Program-made: the position numbers and the translations under genes
Shown here: one piece after another, positions 31,626 through 43,827 of the stretch
Numbering within the stretch: the first letter of the stretch is position 1
Layout: every line of letters begins with the position of its first letter
Assembly: GCA_024509875.1 (NCBI GenBank)
Contig: JAMPIV010021267.1
Coordinates: forward strand, 1 to 64,000
Length of the DNA stretch: 64,000 bases
Direction: 5' to 3'
From: Oreohelix idahoensis
Taxonomy: Eukaryota; Mollusca; Gastropoda; Stylommatophora; Oreohelicidae
The notes under the pieces: model-generated
Databases searched by the model: none
What the model was told of the DNA's origin: nothing
Seen by the model: only the letters and a program-made list of their open reading frames with translations

Positions 31626-32379
31626 GATAAAAATGATCCCTGTACTGTTCATACTACAGGTTGCAATTTACTTTATCAAGCTGTTATGCTGTAATTTTAT
31701 TGAAAACATTAAGTTAAAACAAGAGAGGATTTTAGCTTAAAAACAACAAAATGTCACAATTGGGGTTAGTTCATATTCTGATAATATGAGATCCAGTGAA
31801 TCTAAATATCTCAAAATAAGTTTTCAGAACACATTTAAAACATATGTATTTTGACTTATAAAACTGTATTTCTTTCTAAAACTGTGCTCTTCGCATAAAG
31901 AAAAACCACTAATTTTTCAGATCACCATTGGTAGCATTAATTTTCTCGTAACTTGCTTATTCAACTTGCGATGTATCACACAAACTTTTCATTGAATTAT
32001 GAAACTTTTGTCATATCAAAATGTTGATTTGTTGCTAGTAATGTTGTACAATGTGACAAAATTTTACTATTTTTTTGCACCAAATTCAAAGCCCTGAAAC
32101 TCTTGAACTACAAAAGTTATAAAAAATCTGATCTTCTAAAAGTTTTATAATATGACAAGGACCATCCTATTTAAGTTTTGTGTTCATAAAGCAAAAAATT
32201 AAAAAGCCTTAGCAAATTAAAATATTGTATGATGGCCACCACTTCCATGACAACCAATAGCATGGTACCATCAAACTCATTGTTGCACATAACTATTACT
32301 GTTGTAGGTTATGCCTGTGCATTTTAACTGATATAGTGCAAAGATTTACGGAAGTAGTATTTTTACCATAGCTTCTCCC

Positions 32380-32600
32380 CTCTTTTAGCTCTGCCCAGGA
32401 GGTCCTGGCTACCTCAGCTTCATCTTCCACTGTTCTTCTCCAGGTTCTCTTTGACATGTCGACTCTTATCTCCCCCTGTAGGTTCCAAATATGCTCATGC
32501 CTGCTTATTGTGGGTTGGTTGGCTCCTGAGGGTGTGTCCTACCCATTCCCACTTTTTCATTACTTAAGCTTCATTGGCTGTTCCTGGTCCACAGGTCAGT
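32380..32600 (-). mobile_element. LINE C C-terminal fragment
   Basis: The minus strand encodes a broken version of the C-terminal LINE motif KKWEWVGHTLR followed by decayed sequence resembling RTWRR and SW-x-EL blocks. The same family tail is seen at 35266-35480. Frames are interrupted; it is an old remnant. Confidence 0.5.
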
Positions 32601-32742
32601 ATTTGACATTACATCTGGCCACTAGGTACTGAGGATGTGCATCTGTTGGTGAATTTCTGGTGTTTGGGTTTTATATTTTAGGCGACAAGCTATTAGTGCA
32701 TGGCACAGTGTAGGATAGATTTTATAAAGGTGATAATAGTCC

Positions 32743-33122
32743 CTAAACCTCAGAAATGAGGTATCTGAGGAAGGTGGTTGAAGTAACAAGAAGAGACATG
32801 GTCCGCAACCAGATGATATGTCAAGGCCTAAAATCCCACCCCCTGCAGACCTAAGTAGAACAGTCTCAACTAAGATGGTTTGGCCATGTCTGCAGAATGG
32901 GAGAAGATCGGCTACCACGACAAGCATGGGAAACTAAGAGCCGGGGATAAAGACCTCCAGGATGACCAAGAGTCCGCCAGGAGGACAACATTAGACAATC
33001 TTTGAAGGACCGAGGACTAGAATGGAACCAGGCAAGGAGGAAGACAGCCGATAGGATAGTCTGGCGCTCTCTCTTCCAAACCTCTACACCTAACGGTAGA
33101 AGGGGAATGACTAAGTAAGTAA
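32743..33122 (+). mobile_element. LINE A, 5'-truncated copy with target duplication
   Basis: This is the last 380 bp of LINE A, from the EMRYLRKVVEVTRRD region to a (TAAG)n tail. GATAATAGTCC occurs on both sides (32732-32742 and 33123-33133), an 11 bp target duplication. It is inserted near the 3' end of a minus-strand SINE. This copy shows that the TAAG repeat is the true 3' terminus of the family. Confidence 0.85.
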
Positions 33123-33370
33123 GATAATAGTCCAGCAGCAGAAACTGTCACAGGGGAGTGAAGTGTTAGAGACTTCACCATACTAAGTACAGCTTTATGA
33201 GGTGGGGTGACAGCTCCCTTTGCCTTCCCTAACTCAAGAGCAGCATCTGGCACCCATTTACAGCTGGGTAGAATGAAGCATGACACTACCAGGTTTTGAT
33301 CCCAGAACCTAATAACTGTGCAGCAAAAGGAAAGTGCTCTAACCTCTTAGCCAATCACATGCTCATAGGT
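33123..33370 (-). mobile_element. tRNA-derived SINE (family 2), interrupted by LINE A
   Basis: On the minus strand it starts near 33370 with a tRNA-like head: box A-like TGGCTAAGAGGTTAGAGCAC and box B-like GGGATCAAAACC. The body matches the element at 58210-58468 (shared GTGAAGTGTTA...ACTTCACCATACTA core). Its 3' end continues at about 32715-32742 beyond the LINE A insertion. Confidence 0.75.
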
Positions 33371-33794
33371 TTTAAACTTGGGTTGAAAAGGCTAAATTTA
33401 TTTTTCTGACAAAGAGCTGCCAAATATAGATTTGAAGGCATTATTTGTCCCAGCAGTGACATCCTGGATCACTACCCTTGACAATACCTTATGGAAGAGG
33501 CACATGGAACAGATTACACTTGAAGATTTCTAAAATATACATGTTTTTTGTACATAACCTACAACCTGTAATAAATTTGTATACATAATACAGAGTAAAC
33601 CTTTAAAAGCCACAATGAATGGTGAAAGTGATTATGTCTCTCCACGACTATAAAGAGCACATATTAAACAATCAAAATATGGCATAATTTTAATTATATA
33701 AAAGAGGAAGGTGGAAGAATGAAAGAACAAAACAAGGTCTAACCAAGAATATGCTATCAAGATAAGTGACTTCACATTGAGGAAACCCATTGAT

Positions 33795-35265
33795 AACCAC
33801 CAGAGACACAATTGAATGTTCCTGAGGCTGAAAACCATCTAGATGTAAATACAGACAGAATCATCATTCCATGCGAAGCAGAACTATTAGACTAGCAAAT
33901 CTGGAAAACGGGGACAACACATCAAGTGGAACAAAGGGTCAAATTAAAGGGAGATCTTGACTGCAATAAAAGCTCTTGTTCCCAACAAAATACTAGGCAG
34001 GATAATTATACAGAGAATTTCAAAAGCAGTAGACCACAAACTGAGGAAAGAACAAGCAGGATTTAGAAAGAACAGAAGATGTACAGATCATATATTCACT
34101 CTCAGGAACATTATAGAGCAGTGCTCAGAATGGCAAAGACAGCTGTACATTAATTTCGTTGATTTTGAAAAGGCTTTTGACAGCATACATAGGGACAGTT
34201 TATGGAAAATACTGAGGGCTTATGGAATTCCAAGCTGCATAGTGTCAATCATAAAAATCCTCTATGCCAACTTTACGTGTAGTGTTGGGCAGAGCAATCT
34301 AACCTTTGAGGTGAAGACAGGAGTACGACAGGGATGCCCCTTATCAACCACTCTATTTTTAACAGTCATAGACTGGGTGATGCGCCAGACAACAGAGGGC
34401 AGTCCAAGAGGAATAAGATGGACTACATTTTCTACATTGGAAGATCTGGAATATGCAGATGACATTGCACTACTAGCACATTCACATCAACACATCCAGG
34501 AAAAGATGGATAGACTTAATAAGTTTAGCCAGCAGGTGGGCTTGAACATCAATTTAAAGAAGTCAGAGGTCATGACGCTCAATGTGAGCAACCCTGAGCC
34601 CATATCAGTAAGAAATCAGCTACTGGTACAGACAGACACCTTCACATACCTAGGATGCATAGTAACACCAGACGGCGGGGCAGGCAAAGACATCAACATC
34701 AGAATAAGGCAAGAACAGCCTTTTTTAGCCTAAACAACACCTGGAAGTCCTCTCAATACAGCACAAGCACAAAATTAAGATTATATCAGAGTTGTGTGCT
34801 TTCTGTGCTTCTCTATTGTGTGGAATGCTGGAGAGTTACAGAGAAGGAAATGTCGAAATTGTCCTCTTTTCTCACAACATGCCTAAGAAAAATTCACCGA
34901 ATCTTTTGGCCGAATACCATCACCAACCAAGATCTGCTTACTAGGAGCAAGCAAGAGGACATGCACACCATCATAGCTGGCAGACGCTGGAGCTGGGTTG
35001 GCCATGTCCTCAGAAGAGACCCTGATGCCATCACAAGAACAGCTATGCTTTGGACCCCTGAGGAAAACGAAAGAGAGGCCGACCAAAAACAACCTGGCGG
35101 AGGACTGTGGAGGCTGAGATGCAAAGAATGAACCAGAGTTGGGGCACTGTACGAAGGATGGCCACCGACCGAGAAAAGTGGAATCAATTTGTTGTTGCCC
35201 TACAAGACGCCACTAGGTGTGATGGCCACTGACTGCTTTGATGGTCGGTGGCTAAGGATCAAAGA
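33795..35265 (+). pseudogene. LINE B (RTE/CR1-like), 5'-truncated copy
   Basis: It corresponds to the second half of the element at 36505. A ~200 bp internal loss lies between 33880 and 33985. The RT frame 33957-34733 has FEKAFDSIHRDSLW, TGVRQGCPLSTTLF and YADDIALL; a frameshift near 34690-34730 moves the C-terminal region (WSWVGHVLRRDPDAITRTAM near 35000) to another frame. It ends with the LINE B terminal block (GACGCCACTAGGTGTGATGG near 35203). It is non-functional. Confidence 0.82.
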
Positions 35266-35480
35266 AAAGAAAATTGATAACATTACCAGGCAGTACTTGT
35301 TCTGGAATCCCCAGCGTAAGGGAAGCAGAGGTAAACCAAAGAACACATTTAGAAGAGAACTGGAGACAGAAATGAAAATTATGAGGATGACACAGAAAGA
35401 CTTTGAGCTGCTGGCATGTGACAGGATTTGGCATTAGTTTTTTGAAGGCCTATGCTCCTTGAGGAGCCAAAAGGGTAATA
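35266..35480 (+). mobile_element. LINE C C-terminal fragment and tail
   Basis: It encodes ITRQYLFWNPQRKGSRGKPK, NTFRRELETEMK and a stop after DRIWH, then an AGGCCTATGCTCC...GGAGCCAAAAGGG tail shared with 43828-43922. It directly abuts the LINE B 3' end, so it is either an older element into which LINE B inserted or an adjacent insertion. Confidence 0.65.
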
Positions 35481-35491
35481 AATGAATAAGT

Positions 35492-35633
35492 CTTCTTCTT
35501 CGTCTTTGGTCCTTGGCCACTCACTGACAAAGCAATGAGAGAGATAGTGACATCCTGTAGGGCAGTAACAAACTGCCTTCACCTTGCTCAGTCAGCAGTC
35601 ATTCTTTGTGTGGTGCCCCAGCTCTGGTTCACG
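35492..35633 (-). mobile_element. LINE B 3' fragment, 142 bp, with target duplication
   Basis: Minus-strand copy of the last 142 bp of LINE B with a (GAA)n tail. The 12 bp AAATGAATAAGT flanks it exactly (35480-35491 and 35634-35645), and the left copy lies in the tail of the neighbouring LINE C fragment. It is a clean, recent, 5'-truncated insertion that fixes the 3' terminus of LINE B. Confidence 0.88.
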
Positions 35634-35645
35634 AAATGAATAAGT

Positions 35646-36275
35646 TATTTATTCTTTTTTTCCTTCCTAGCATAATCTTCAGACAATAATGTTTATGTCT
35701 AATGTTATTTTTATTCCTGGGGTCACCACAACTTGATGTTAATCCAGGAGCAGCACTCAAGAAAATGTCACAATGAATTTCTTTCTCGTGGATCTTGATG
35801 ACAAGGAAGCAGCTGGTTATGGTCTTATTTGTATGCCACGTGGGAATTGATAATTCAGTTCTCAATAAGTCTAACCCAGTCTGTTATTCTTGCAATGGTA
35901 AAGTAGATCATTGTTTCTTAGGGAGAACACCAGAAGAAGCTGCCTTGTTTTTCTGGATCATGAAAAAGGTGTTAACTACTGCATCAGAATGACACTTCCT
36001 GTGGCATGCATACACAAAGTGAGACATACAGGAACTGAGACAGTCAGGAACCGAGGCCTCTTACTTATTTCAGCCTTATAAAAGGGACTGGTCTGCTCAT
36101 TCCAGAGTTATAATTATTAAGCAGCATAGAATAATGAATTCACTGTGGTAATTAAAAGGGTTTTTTTCATAATTTGTTTTAAAAAAAAATAGAAGTGTAA
36201 GTTCAACTTCGATGAAGTTAAACATGCATATGAAGCAACTCCACTGTAATCACAAACTAAGATCTAACAACATAC
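35646..36275. other. Intron interval, nothing recognised
   Basis: AT-rich sequence with an A run near 36181. A 65-codon plus-strand frame at 35795-35992 has no motif and no codon evidence. Confidence 0.5.
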
Positions 36276-36438
36276 CTTTCTTTCCTGCTCAATCTCGGAG
36301 GCCTTCCTGTTTCTTGCAAAATACTGCTGATACTCTTGAAACGCTGCCAACTTTGTATTTTCCCGACTAACAAAATCCATATCTCTGTCTCGCTTTAGTT
36401 TGGTACCGCTCACAGGCCCAGATTTACCTTTAAGGCGG
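36276..36438 (-). CDS. CFAP43: CFAP43-like exon
   Basis: Exon of up to 163 bp: one base completing a codon, then 54 codons, ending phase 0 with donor GTATGT; acceptor TTGTTGTCCAG. It encodes RLKGKSGPVSGTKLKRDRDM then DFVSRENTKLAAFQEYQQYF and a charged tail. An internal alternative acceptor (GTGAG before CGGTACC) would give the same phase and a shorter exon. A 33 bp segment at 36401-36433 is repeated at 36497-36530, at the 5' edge of LINE B. The preceding exon must end with two bases of a codon, but the next exon found upstream (42941) ends in phase 0, so at least one exon is unlocated. Confidence 0.62.
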
Positions 36439-36504
36439 CTGGACAACAAATCAAGATGAGAAATTTGATTTTACACAATAACCTTTTGTTATTAAATGGT
36501 ACCG

Positions 36505-39500
36505 CTCACAAAGGCCCAGATTTACCTTTAGTCTGCGTGGGTAGGGGTCAGACAAAAGCTGGTACCCTGGTCCTCCAGGTTGGGGGTTTTAGCGCTGGGC
36601 CGACACCCCTGTCTATGGAAAAAATCACACATGTTATGGAAACAGCAACGAATGGAAAACCTTTGATGCAGAATGGACATCCGGAGTCTCAGGCTCGTAT
36701 GACTGTCAGTGGTAAAAGCTGAAAGGAAGCCATTGGCATGAAAACGGATGCCTCGACTGCTAAACACGAAACTAGAATTGGTTTTTGGAACGTCAGAACT
36801 ATGAATGAGGTAGGAAAGCTGAGGTAGATCACAGCAGAGATGAGGAACTACAAATTACATATTCTGGGAATAAGTGAGAGCAGATGGACAGGGACGGGAA
36901 GAATAAAAACAGCTACAGGGGAAACAGTACTTTACTCCGGTAGAGAGGATGGTCAGCACAACGAAGGTGTAGCCATTATCCTGAAGAAAGAAATGGAAAG
37001 GTCTTTACTGGAATGGAAACCCATCAACAACAGACTGATAAGAACAAGACTGAAAGGGAGATTCACCAACACCACAATTATACAATGCTATGCACCAACA
37101 AATGACAGCGATGAAGAGGTCAAGGACGAGTTCTATCAACAGCTACAAAAGGTAATGGAAACTGCACCTAGGTATGATCTTATTATAGTAATGGGAGACC
37201 TCAATGCGAAAGTTGGAACACACAATACTTATAACGAAAGAGTAATGGGGAAATGTGGCAGTGGAATGGTAAATGAGAATGGGGACAAATTAATAAGCTT
37301 CTGCAGTATTAACAACCTGGTCATTGGAGGAACACTTTTTCCACACAAAGAAGTGCACAAGTTAATGTGGGAATCACCAAACGGATAGGACAGAAACCAT
37401 ATAGATCACATAATAATCAATGGCAGATGGAGACATGCATCACAAGGCGTGAAAGTAAGAAGAGGTGGAGATGTGGGAAGTGATCATCACCTAGTTGTAG
37501 CAAAACTGAAAGTGAAACTCAGAGCTGCTGGACCAGTTGCAGTCAAACAGAAAAGATATGACATCACGAAACTTATTGACCCCCTCACCAGAAAAGCTTT
37601 CGTGGTTGGTGTAAAGAGACGATATCAGATTACCAAAAGCCAGGAAAGAACAGCGACCGATGATGTCGACCAGAAATTCAACACCATCTCAACAATATAC
37701 AAGGAAAGCAGAGAGTCATGCTTGGGATTCCAGGAAAGAAAGAGACAAGACTGGATAACACCAGAAACATTAAACACCATAGCGAAGAGAAAGGAAGTGA
37801 AAAGAAAGAAAACAGAAGCTAAGTCTCCCAGGTTAAAGGAAATATATAGCAAACAGTACAGTCAGCTGGACACAAAAGTAAAAAGTCAAACCCGTGCCAA
37901 CAAAAGGACATTTCTGGATGACCTTGCAACACAGGCAGAAGAGGCAGCACTGAGAAATGAACAAAGCACAGTTGATAAAATAACTAAAACTATCAGTGGA
38001 AAATGAGGTGCAAACAATATAACGTTAGTAAGAGATAAGCAAGGAAATCTCATCACCCCAGCACAGGGGCAGGAAACAAGATGGGCAGAGCATTTCAGAG
38101 AAACTCTGAACAAGGAACCACCAGAGACACAGTTGAATGTTCCTGAGGCTGAAAATGATCTAGATGTTAATACAGACATTCCACGAAAGGAAGAAATCAT
38201 CAAGGCAATCAAAGGGTTAAAGAATGGAAAAGCTCCTGGCCACGATAACTTAAATGCTGAGTTATTCAAGGCAGACCCTGAACTAGCCGCAGAACTATTT
38301 GAACCACTATTTGCACACGTCTGGGAAACAGAGACAGCACCAACAGAGTGGAGTAAAGGAATAATTGTCAAATTGCCCAAGAAGGGCGACCTTGCAGACT
38401 GCAACAACTGGAGAGGAATTACTCTCCTCTCAGTTCCCAGTAAAATACTAGGCAGGATAATCATCCAGAGAATTTCAAAAGCAGTTGACCATAAACTGAG
38501 GAAAGAACAAGTGGGTTTTAGAAAGAACAGAAGATGTGCAGATCATATATTCACCCTCAGGAACATCATAGAGCAATGCTCAGCATGGCAGAGACAGCTA
38601 TACATTAACTTTGTTGATTTTGAAAAGGCTTTTCACAGCATACACAGGGACAGCCTATGGAAAATACTGAGGGCTTATGGAATTCCCAGCTGCATTGTTT
38701 CCATTACAAAAAGCCTCTATTCTAACTTTACATGCAGTGTTGGATTGAGTAATCTAACTTTAGAAGTGAAAACAGGAGTACGACAGGGATGCCCCTTATC
38801 AACAACATTATTTTTGACAGCCACAGATTGGGTGATGCGCCAGACAACAGAGGGCAGTCCAAGAGGAATTAGATGGACAACGTTTTTTACACTGGAAGAC
38901 CTGGAATATGCAGATGACATTGCACTACTCACACATTCACATCAACACATCCAAGAAAAAATGGATAGACTGAATAAGTATAGCCAGCAGGTTGGCCTGA
39001 ACATCAATCTGAAGAAGACAGAGGTCATGACATTCAATGTGGACAATCCTGAGCAAATAACAATAAGGAACCAGAAGTTAGAACAGACAGACACATTTAC
39101 TTACCTAGGATGCATAGTAACACCAGACGGCGGAACAAGCAAGGACATTAACAACAGAATGAATAAGGCGAGAGCAGCCTTTGCTAGTCTCAACAACATT
39201 TGGAAGTCTTCCCAGTACAGCACAAACACCAAATTAAGACTGTATGAGAGCTGTGTACTTTCTGTGCTTCTCTATAGTGCGGAATGCTGGAGAGTAACAG
39301 AGAAGGAAGTGTCAAAACTGTCCTCTTTCCACACAATCTGCCTAAGGAAAATTCTCCAAATCTTTTGGCCGAATACCATCAGCAACCAAGAACTGTTTAT
39401 TCGGAGTAACCAGGAGGACATGTGCACGATCATAGCTGGTAGACGCTGGAGTTGGGTTGGCCACGTCCTCAGAAGGGACCCTGATACCAAGAACAGCTAT

Positions 39501-39745
39501 GCTATGGACCCCCGAAGGAAAGCAAAAGAGAGGCCAACCGAAAACAACCTGGTGGAGAACTGTGGAAGCCGAGATGCAAAGAATGAACCAGAGTTGGGGC
39601 ACTGTACGAAGGATGGCCACCGACCGAGCAAAGTGGAATCAATTTGTTGCTGCCCAACAAGATGCCACCAGGCGTGATGGCCACTGAATGCTTAGACAGT
39701 CAGCGGCTAAGGATCATAGAAGAAAATAAAATAAAACTAAAAACA
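36505..39745 (+). mobile_element. LINE B, near full length
   Basis: A 3.2 kb non-LTR retrotransposon of the RTE/CR1-like type whose EN resembles the CFDP2-like proteins annotated in many animals. It has a ~250 bp 5' region, one long frame with EN then RT, and an A-rich (AGAAGAAAATAAAATAAAA) 3' end. It lies in a host intron, antisense to the host gene, about 70 bp upstream of an exon. No clean target duplication was found. Confidence 0.82.
36741..39690 (+). pseudogene. LINE B endonuclease-reverse transcriptase, four stops and one frameshift
   Basis: A single frame carries almost the whole protein, broken by stops at about 36720, 36826, 37387 and 38005. Endonuclease: RIGFWNVRTM, LGISESRWTGTG, IIQCYAPT, VMGDLNAKVG and GSDHHLV. 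RT: GKAPGHDNLN, SKGIIVKLPKKGD, NNWRGITLLS, FEKAFHSIHRDSLW, TGVRQGCPLSTTLF and YADDIALL (catalytic DD near 38915). The C-terminal RRWSWVGHVLRRDPD is followed by a one-base shift near 39485; the correct ending is in the frame that stops at 39687. In the FEKAF-x-SIHRD motif the usual Asp is His here. So few lesions indicate a fairly young copy. Confidence 0.82.
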
Positions 39746-39776
39746 GATACCTATTATATATCAGATACATTATATA

Positions 39777-39779
<3 letters not shown>

Positions 39780-39811
<32 letters not shown>

Positions 39812-40153
39812 GTTCGCCCGCTAATACTCAAGGCGAAATCTCAGGTTATTATTTTATGTCTAACCTGACATTGATTTTACGTGAGTATCCCTTTATTTCT
39901 TGTACAGAGACAGGTGTCCCTCGCCATTCAGGCAAATACTCGCCGATTTCGGAGGTACCCATTGCAGCTGGGTCGGCTCAGGAGCCGCCAGTCCCTGGTC
40001 GACGACACTCCTTCAAATGTACTCGCCAGGTCTCGAGTTAATCCAGTCCAAATCCCGGTCGACGAAAAATCCTCAAATGCCGTCGCCCGGGTTTGATCCT
40101 GTATCACCCGGTCGCCAGAGCGGTGTTGTAACCACTACGCTAGCGCGGCTCCC
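39780..40153 (-). mobile_element. tRNA-derived SINE (family 1), full length
   Basis: A minus-strand element of ~374 bp. The head starts at 40153 with GGGAGCCGCGCTAGCGTAGT (box A region) and box B-like GGATCAAACCC; the body is GC- and CpG-rich and contains two GTCGACC-bearing blocks; the 3' end is a 29-base A tail (T run at 39781-39809). ACATTATATATAT flanks it (39767-39779, 40154-40166). It would be transcribed by RNA polymerase III and depends on a LINE for movement. Confidence 0.88.
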
Positions 40154-40166
40154 ACATTATATATAT

Positions 40167-42940
40167 GTTCCCAAGTTTCATTTTCCGATCCGTACGTTTC
40201 ATCATGGGATGGGATGGTTTACATATTGTATTGTTACCATGAGCAATGTCAGTGGGAGCCTTGTGACTAATCTAAGATGGATAAGTAATGAGAGAGAGGC
40301 CAGATAAAGCTAACACACTGGTCTTCTAAGTTAGGGCCAACAACTGTTGGCATGAAAAGCACTGAAAAATTACAGCATAACCCCAATTTGCCCAGGTAAT
40401 TCAAAAACAAAACAAAAACACTAAACCATAAAATACAATTCTTATCTTTCAAATTAAGCATAGCTTACATGCATGCTGAAATTAAAAAATAGCTTCTTTC
40501 TTGTTTTCTTGGAAAAAAACCTACCAGTTTCACTAAAGCTAACTCAAGGAAGCACAACTGTTTCTATACATGAGCACAAAATGAATCAAGTCTGTTCCAA
40601 TAAACCTCTGTTCTCCTGTATGTTTTCTCAAACAGACCTGTGTGGTTCTGGGAACCACTTAGTCCATAATCTATTTAGTAATCTAACATCAGCAGTTTTC
40701 AAATCAACCCAAACAGAAGGACCGTCAGTCCTACTGTTTACAGGATGATCAGATTCAATTTCTGACACACCCACATGTTCCTGAACAATGTCTGTGCTAC
40801 CACCAGGAGTAGGATGGTAAGTTGTTGTTGATTAACTAGGGCTGCTGTGGTTCTCACTATTTAGCAGCCAATACCAAGTTGAAGACTCCTTGGTATTATC
40901 AAGACTGTAGATCTAGGCTTTTCCTGTGACTTTTCGGACATTCTGAACTGTGTTTAGTTGAAGTCATGAGCTCCAGTTTCTCCAGCTTGGCTTGCATTTA
41001 AAGGATCATCACATTTGGTCCCAAGCTAGAAGTAAGAAGTGCGTGGCATACTGTGCATTCCCCGCCATCCAAGGGGGCTCTCCAACTATGCAGAGCTAAA
41101 ATACTGTACTCTGGTTCTGGGCTCTCCCAAGGAACTGTCACGTCCTGTATAGAGCCACTTCTCAGCTTCCCCTGCCTATCACTGGGTCCACAGTGAGATC
41201 CTTCTGCACGCAGTCAACCAAGTCAAAGCCAAAGAATAATGCCTGGGGCTCAAGTGACTTCTCCAAGCTTAGTGTGCAATGCTGGATTCTCAACAAGTTT
41301 CACCACAGGGGGAATCCCTGGAAGTGTGTGGATGATTTCAAGAGTCAATGAGGATGTAATTAGCCTCACAGACAGAGGTTCACTTCCACATATGTATATT
41401 GTAGCATTGTGCATAGCTGGTGGTCATATAAGGATGACTCCAGATATGCCTCCATGCATAGTATGGTAAGTAAAAGGTATATTATCAAATTCCATTTTTA
41501 TTTTTTTAATGACCCTTTTCATGCCCATATTTTCATGATGCCCTTAAGACGTGACTAGTTTGCCTGCTGGGTAATCTGGCCTTGACTGTAGCCCAGTCAA
41601 ATGTTGTTAAAGAACTGATCATGAGCAAAAACTACAACCTTATGTTCTACTGAGACTGAAAAAGATATGAGATCAATGATGATGATGGCAATGATATATC
41701 TCACTGTATTTTATTTTACTGATTTGTTTCTGACTGTTTCACTGGAATATTAAGACCTTTATAGTCATAATGTAGGTTGTATTCACCACCTATATGTATT
41801 TTATTATCTATTAAAAAGATATCTATTACATATCACTGGTATTTATTTTAATGCAGTCTCCATTAAGTTCTGTACACACACTTTTAATAAACCTCTAACT
41901 GTGGAAAGGCATGCTACAAACAAACATACATCATTTCTTTTAATGGGGCAGATAAACTGGGACATTAATTTTTACACTGCAAAACTGCATTTTAGCTCTG
42001 GACATGGGTTTCAATATGCCACAGCTAGAGAAGCAGTCATGCTTATATTTTTTCACATACATTACTGAAAACCAAATAGCAATACTTATCTCTGTTATCA
42101 TTTGTAGTATCATGTTCAAACAAAGACAGTTATTATGTTAAAAAAAAAGAAAATTATTTTTTCAAGCATTCATCATACTTACTGGAACAATTATTGTGTT
42201 GTGTATATTACATTAAAAAATTTGAAACAGAAATCAACATATCAAAAAATAACAAATTAAAACGTAGTCATGAAGTGTTGTTTGCATTTATTATATATTT
42301 TAATGGCTAAATTTTACTTCTGAATAAAATAATTTTTTAAAATGTACATTTTAAGTGAATGGTTCAGAAAACGTTTAAGGAGTCTTCATGTGTATGCTTT
42401 CTTGTGCGACTCAGTTTATATTTCTACTTCAGTGGTGGAATGTAGTTGAACACTGGGGCCAGAAGTAACAGTTGAATATGGGCAAGGGTTCAGAAGTAAA
42501 CAAGTATAAAGACAGTTAAAATTCAACTATGAATCAGTGGACATGTATCTGGTTATGACTGAGGCCTCTTTGCTATTTGTAATAAAGTCCTTGCATGTTT
42601 TAGTTTACATTCTATATTAATATTAGCTTTTTTTTCTTTGCTCCCAGCTATGCTTGGATGTTAAAAAGTGGAAGAACAATACTTATACAAGAATGAAATA
42701 AGACAAACATGATCATAAGATTTGTTTTGGATTTTTACAAAAAATCCCGATTCAAATTTAGCTCTTGGATATTTAGCTGCATTTTTATTTTCTGCCGCTT
42801 TGTGCTGCTGATGCATAACATGCTTTAATTTCTCTTTTTTTTAATGTTAAAGCTATAATAATAAAAAAAAGCAGCAAGTACATGACATATTCAACAAGTA
42901 ATGCATTTCTTAAGATTAGCAACAGCAGCATTAGACACAC
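40167..42940. other. Intron interval with unassigned blocks
   Basis: Two stretches look less random than their surroundings. On the minus strand 40640-40815 keeps an open frame of ~60 codons (contains GVSEIESDHPVNSRTDGPSV); it could be part of the missing host exon but the splice sites are poor. On the plus strand 41040-41470 is GC-richer, with a 76-codon frame ending at a GTAAGT. I cannot assign either. The rest is AT-rich without recognisable elements. Confidence 0.35.
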
Positions 42941-43081
42941 CAATACAGCACAGGTTCGAATCTTGACATAGCCATCTGGTGCATATGAGAGAATCCATTT
43001 GAGATGAGGAGACATCAGCACATTGCCACCAGGCAGATGGTGGCCAGGATATTCTGCTGTGGGGCTCAAAAGCAAATCAAT
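42941..43081 (-). CDS. CFAP43: CFAP43-like exon (WD40 repeat part)
   Basis: Exon of 141 bp (47 codons, phase 0/0), acceptor CTTTCAG, probable donor GTGTGT. It encodes IDLLLSPTAEYPGHHLPGGN, then LMSPHLKWILSYAPDGYVKI, the SP-x-x-K/DG-x-V-x-I pattern of a WD40 blade. The frame continues without a stop into the intron for some distance, so the exact 3' boundary is less certain than the 5' one. It joins in phase to the exon at 45117. Confidence 0.63.
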
Positions 43082-43827
43082 CTGAAAGTATATATATATA
43101 TATAAAACCAATTAATATTAATTTTAGAAATAAGCAACAACAACAAAAATAAACAATAGTTACATCAAGAAGAAAGTGCATGGTTAATTACAATATCTGA
43201 TGTGACACAACTTTAGAAATATAATGAAACTAAAGATTAATGAAGAAAAGACTACACTAGCTAGAAACATTCTAACTAACTTGGAATACTCAAGGTGATT
43301 ACAAAGGTCACGAATAATATATTTGTAATTAGGATTAACTATTAAATAATAGTTCTCCATAAAGAAAATAACAGAAACAAAAATTAAAGTTAACACATCT
43401 ATTGTCACTGTATTAATGAAACACATTAATGATTCAGTAAAAACTATAAAATGAACTAAGAATTCATTCCTAACTTGTAAATCTAAAACGCCCAAAAATA
43501 ATTCACATTGTAAAATTTTGTTAAGTTACTAATTATTCTGATATAAAGAACAAAATTTACATTAATAAATTATCCCATTCTTATTTATACTTTAAACTAA
43601 ATACGCATGTATAGAAGAAAAATCACCAGTATATACTCTAATTTGTTACAACTTGTCCTATGTTAATTTGTGCTCCACCTTACCCTACAGATCAATTTGT
43701 CTTTTACCTTTAAGAAAAATTAGCAGTATGGTGATTTTAAAACAGTAGCCTCTTACTGATCTGATTTTATTACTATGAAATGATTAATATTCAATTGGAA
43801 ACAGACTAAACAAAAGGATAAAAACGA

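Noticed and set aside
40100..40153. Free-standing tRNA genes at the SINE heads (also 33345-33370 and 58440-58468)
   Set aside because: Box A and box B resemble a tRNA but the cloverleaf is not maintained, and each is the 5' end of a dispersed element with a tail or target duplication.
41239..41469. Plus-strand exon ending at GTAAGT
   Set aside because: The frame has no recognised domain, no convincing acceptor, and lies opposite to the host gene; a dispersed repeat fragment is equally likely.
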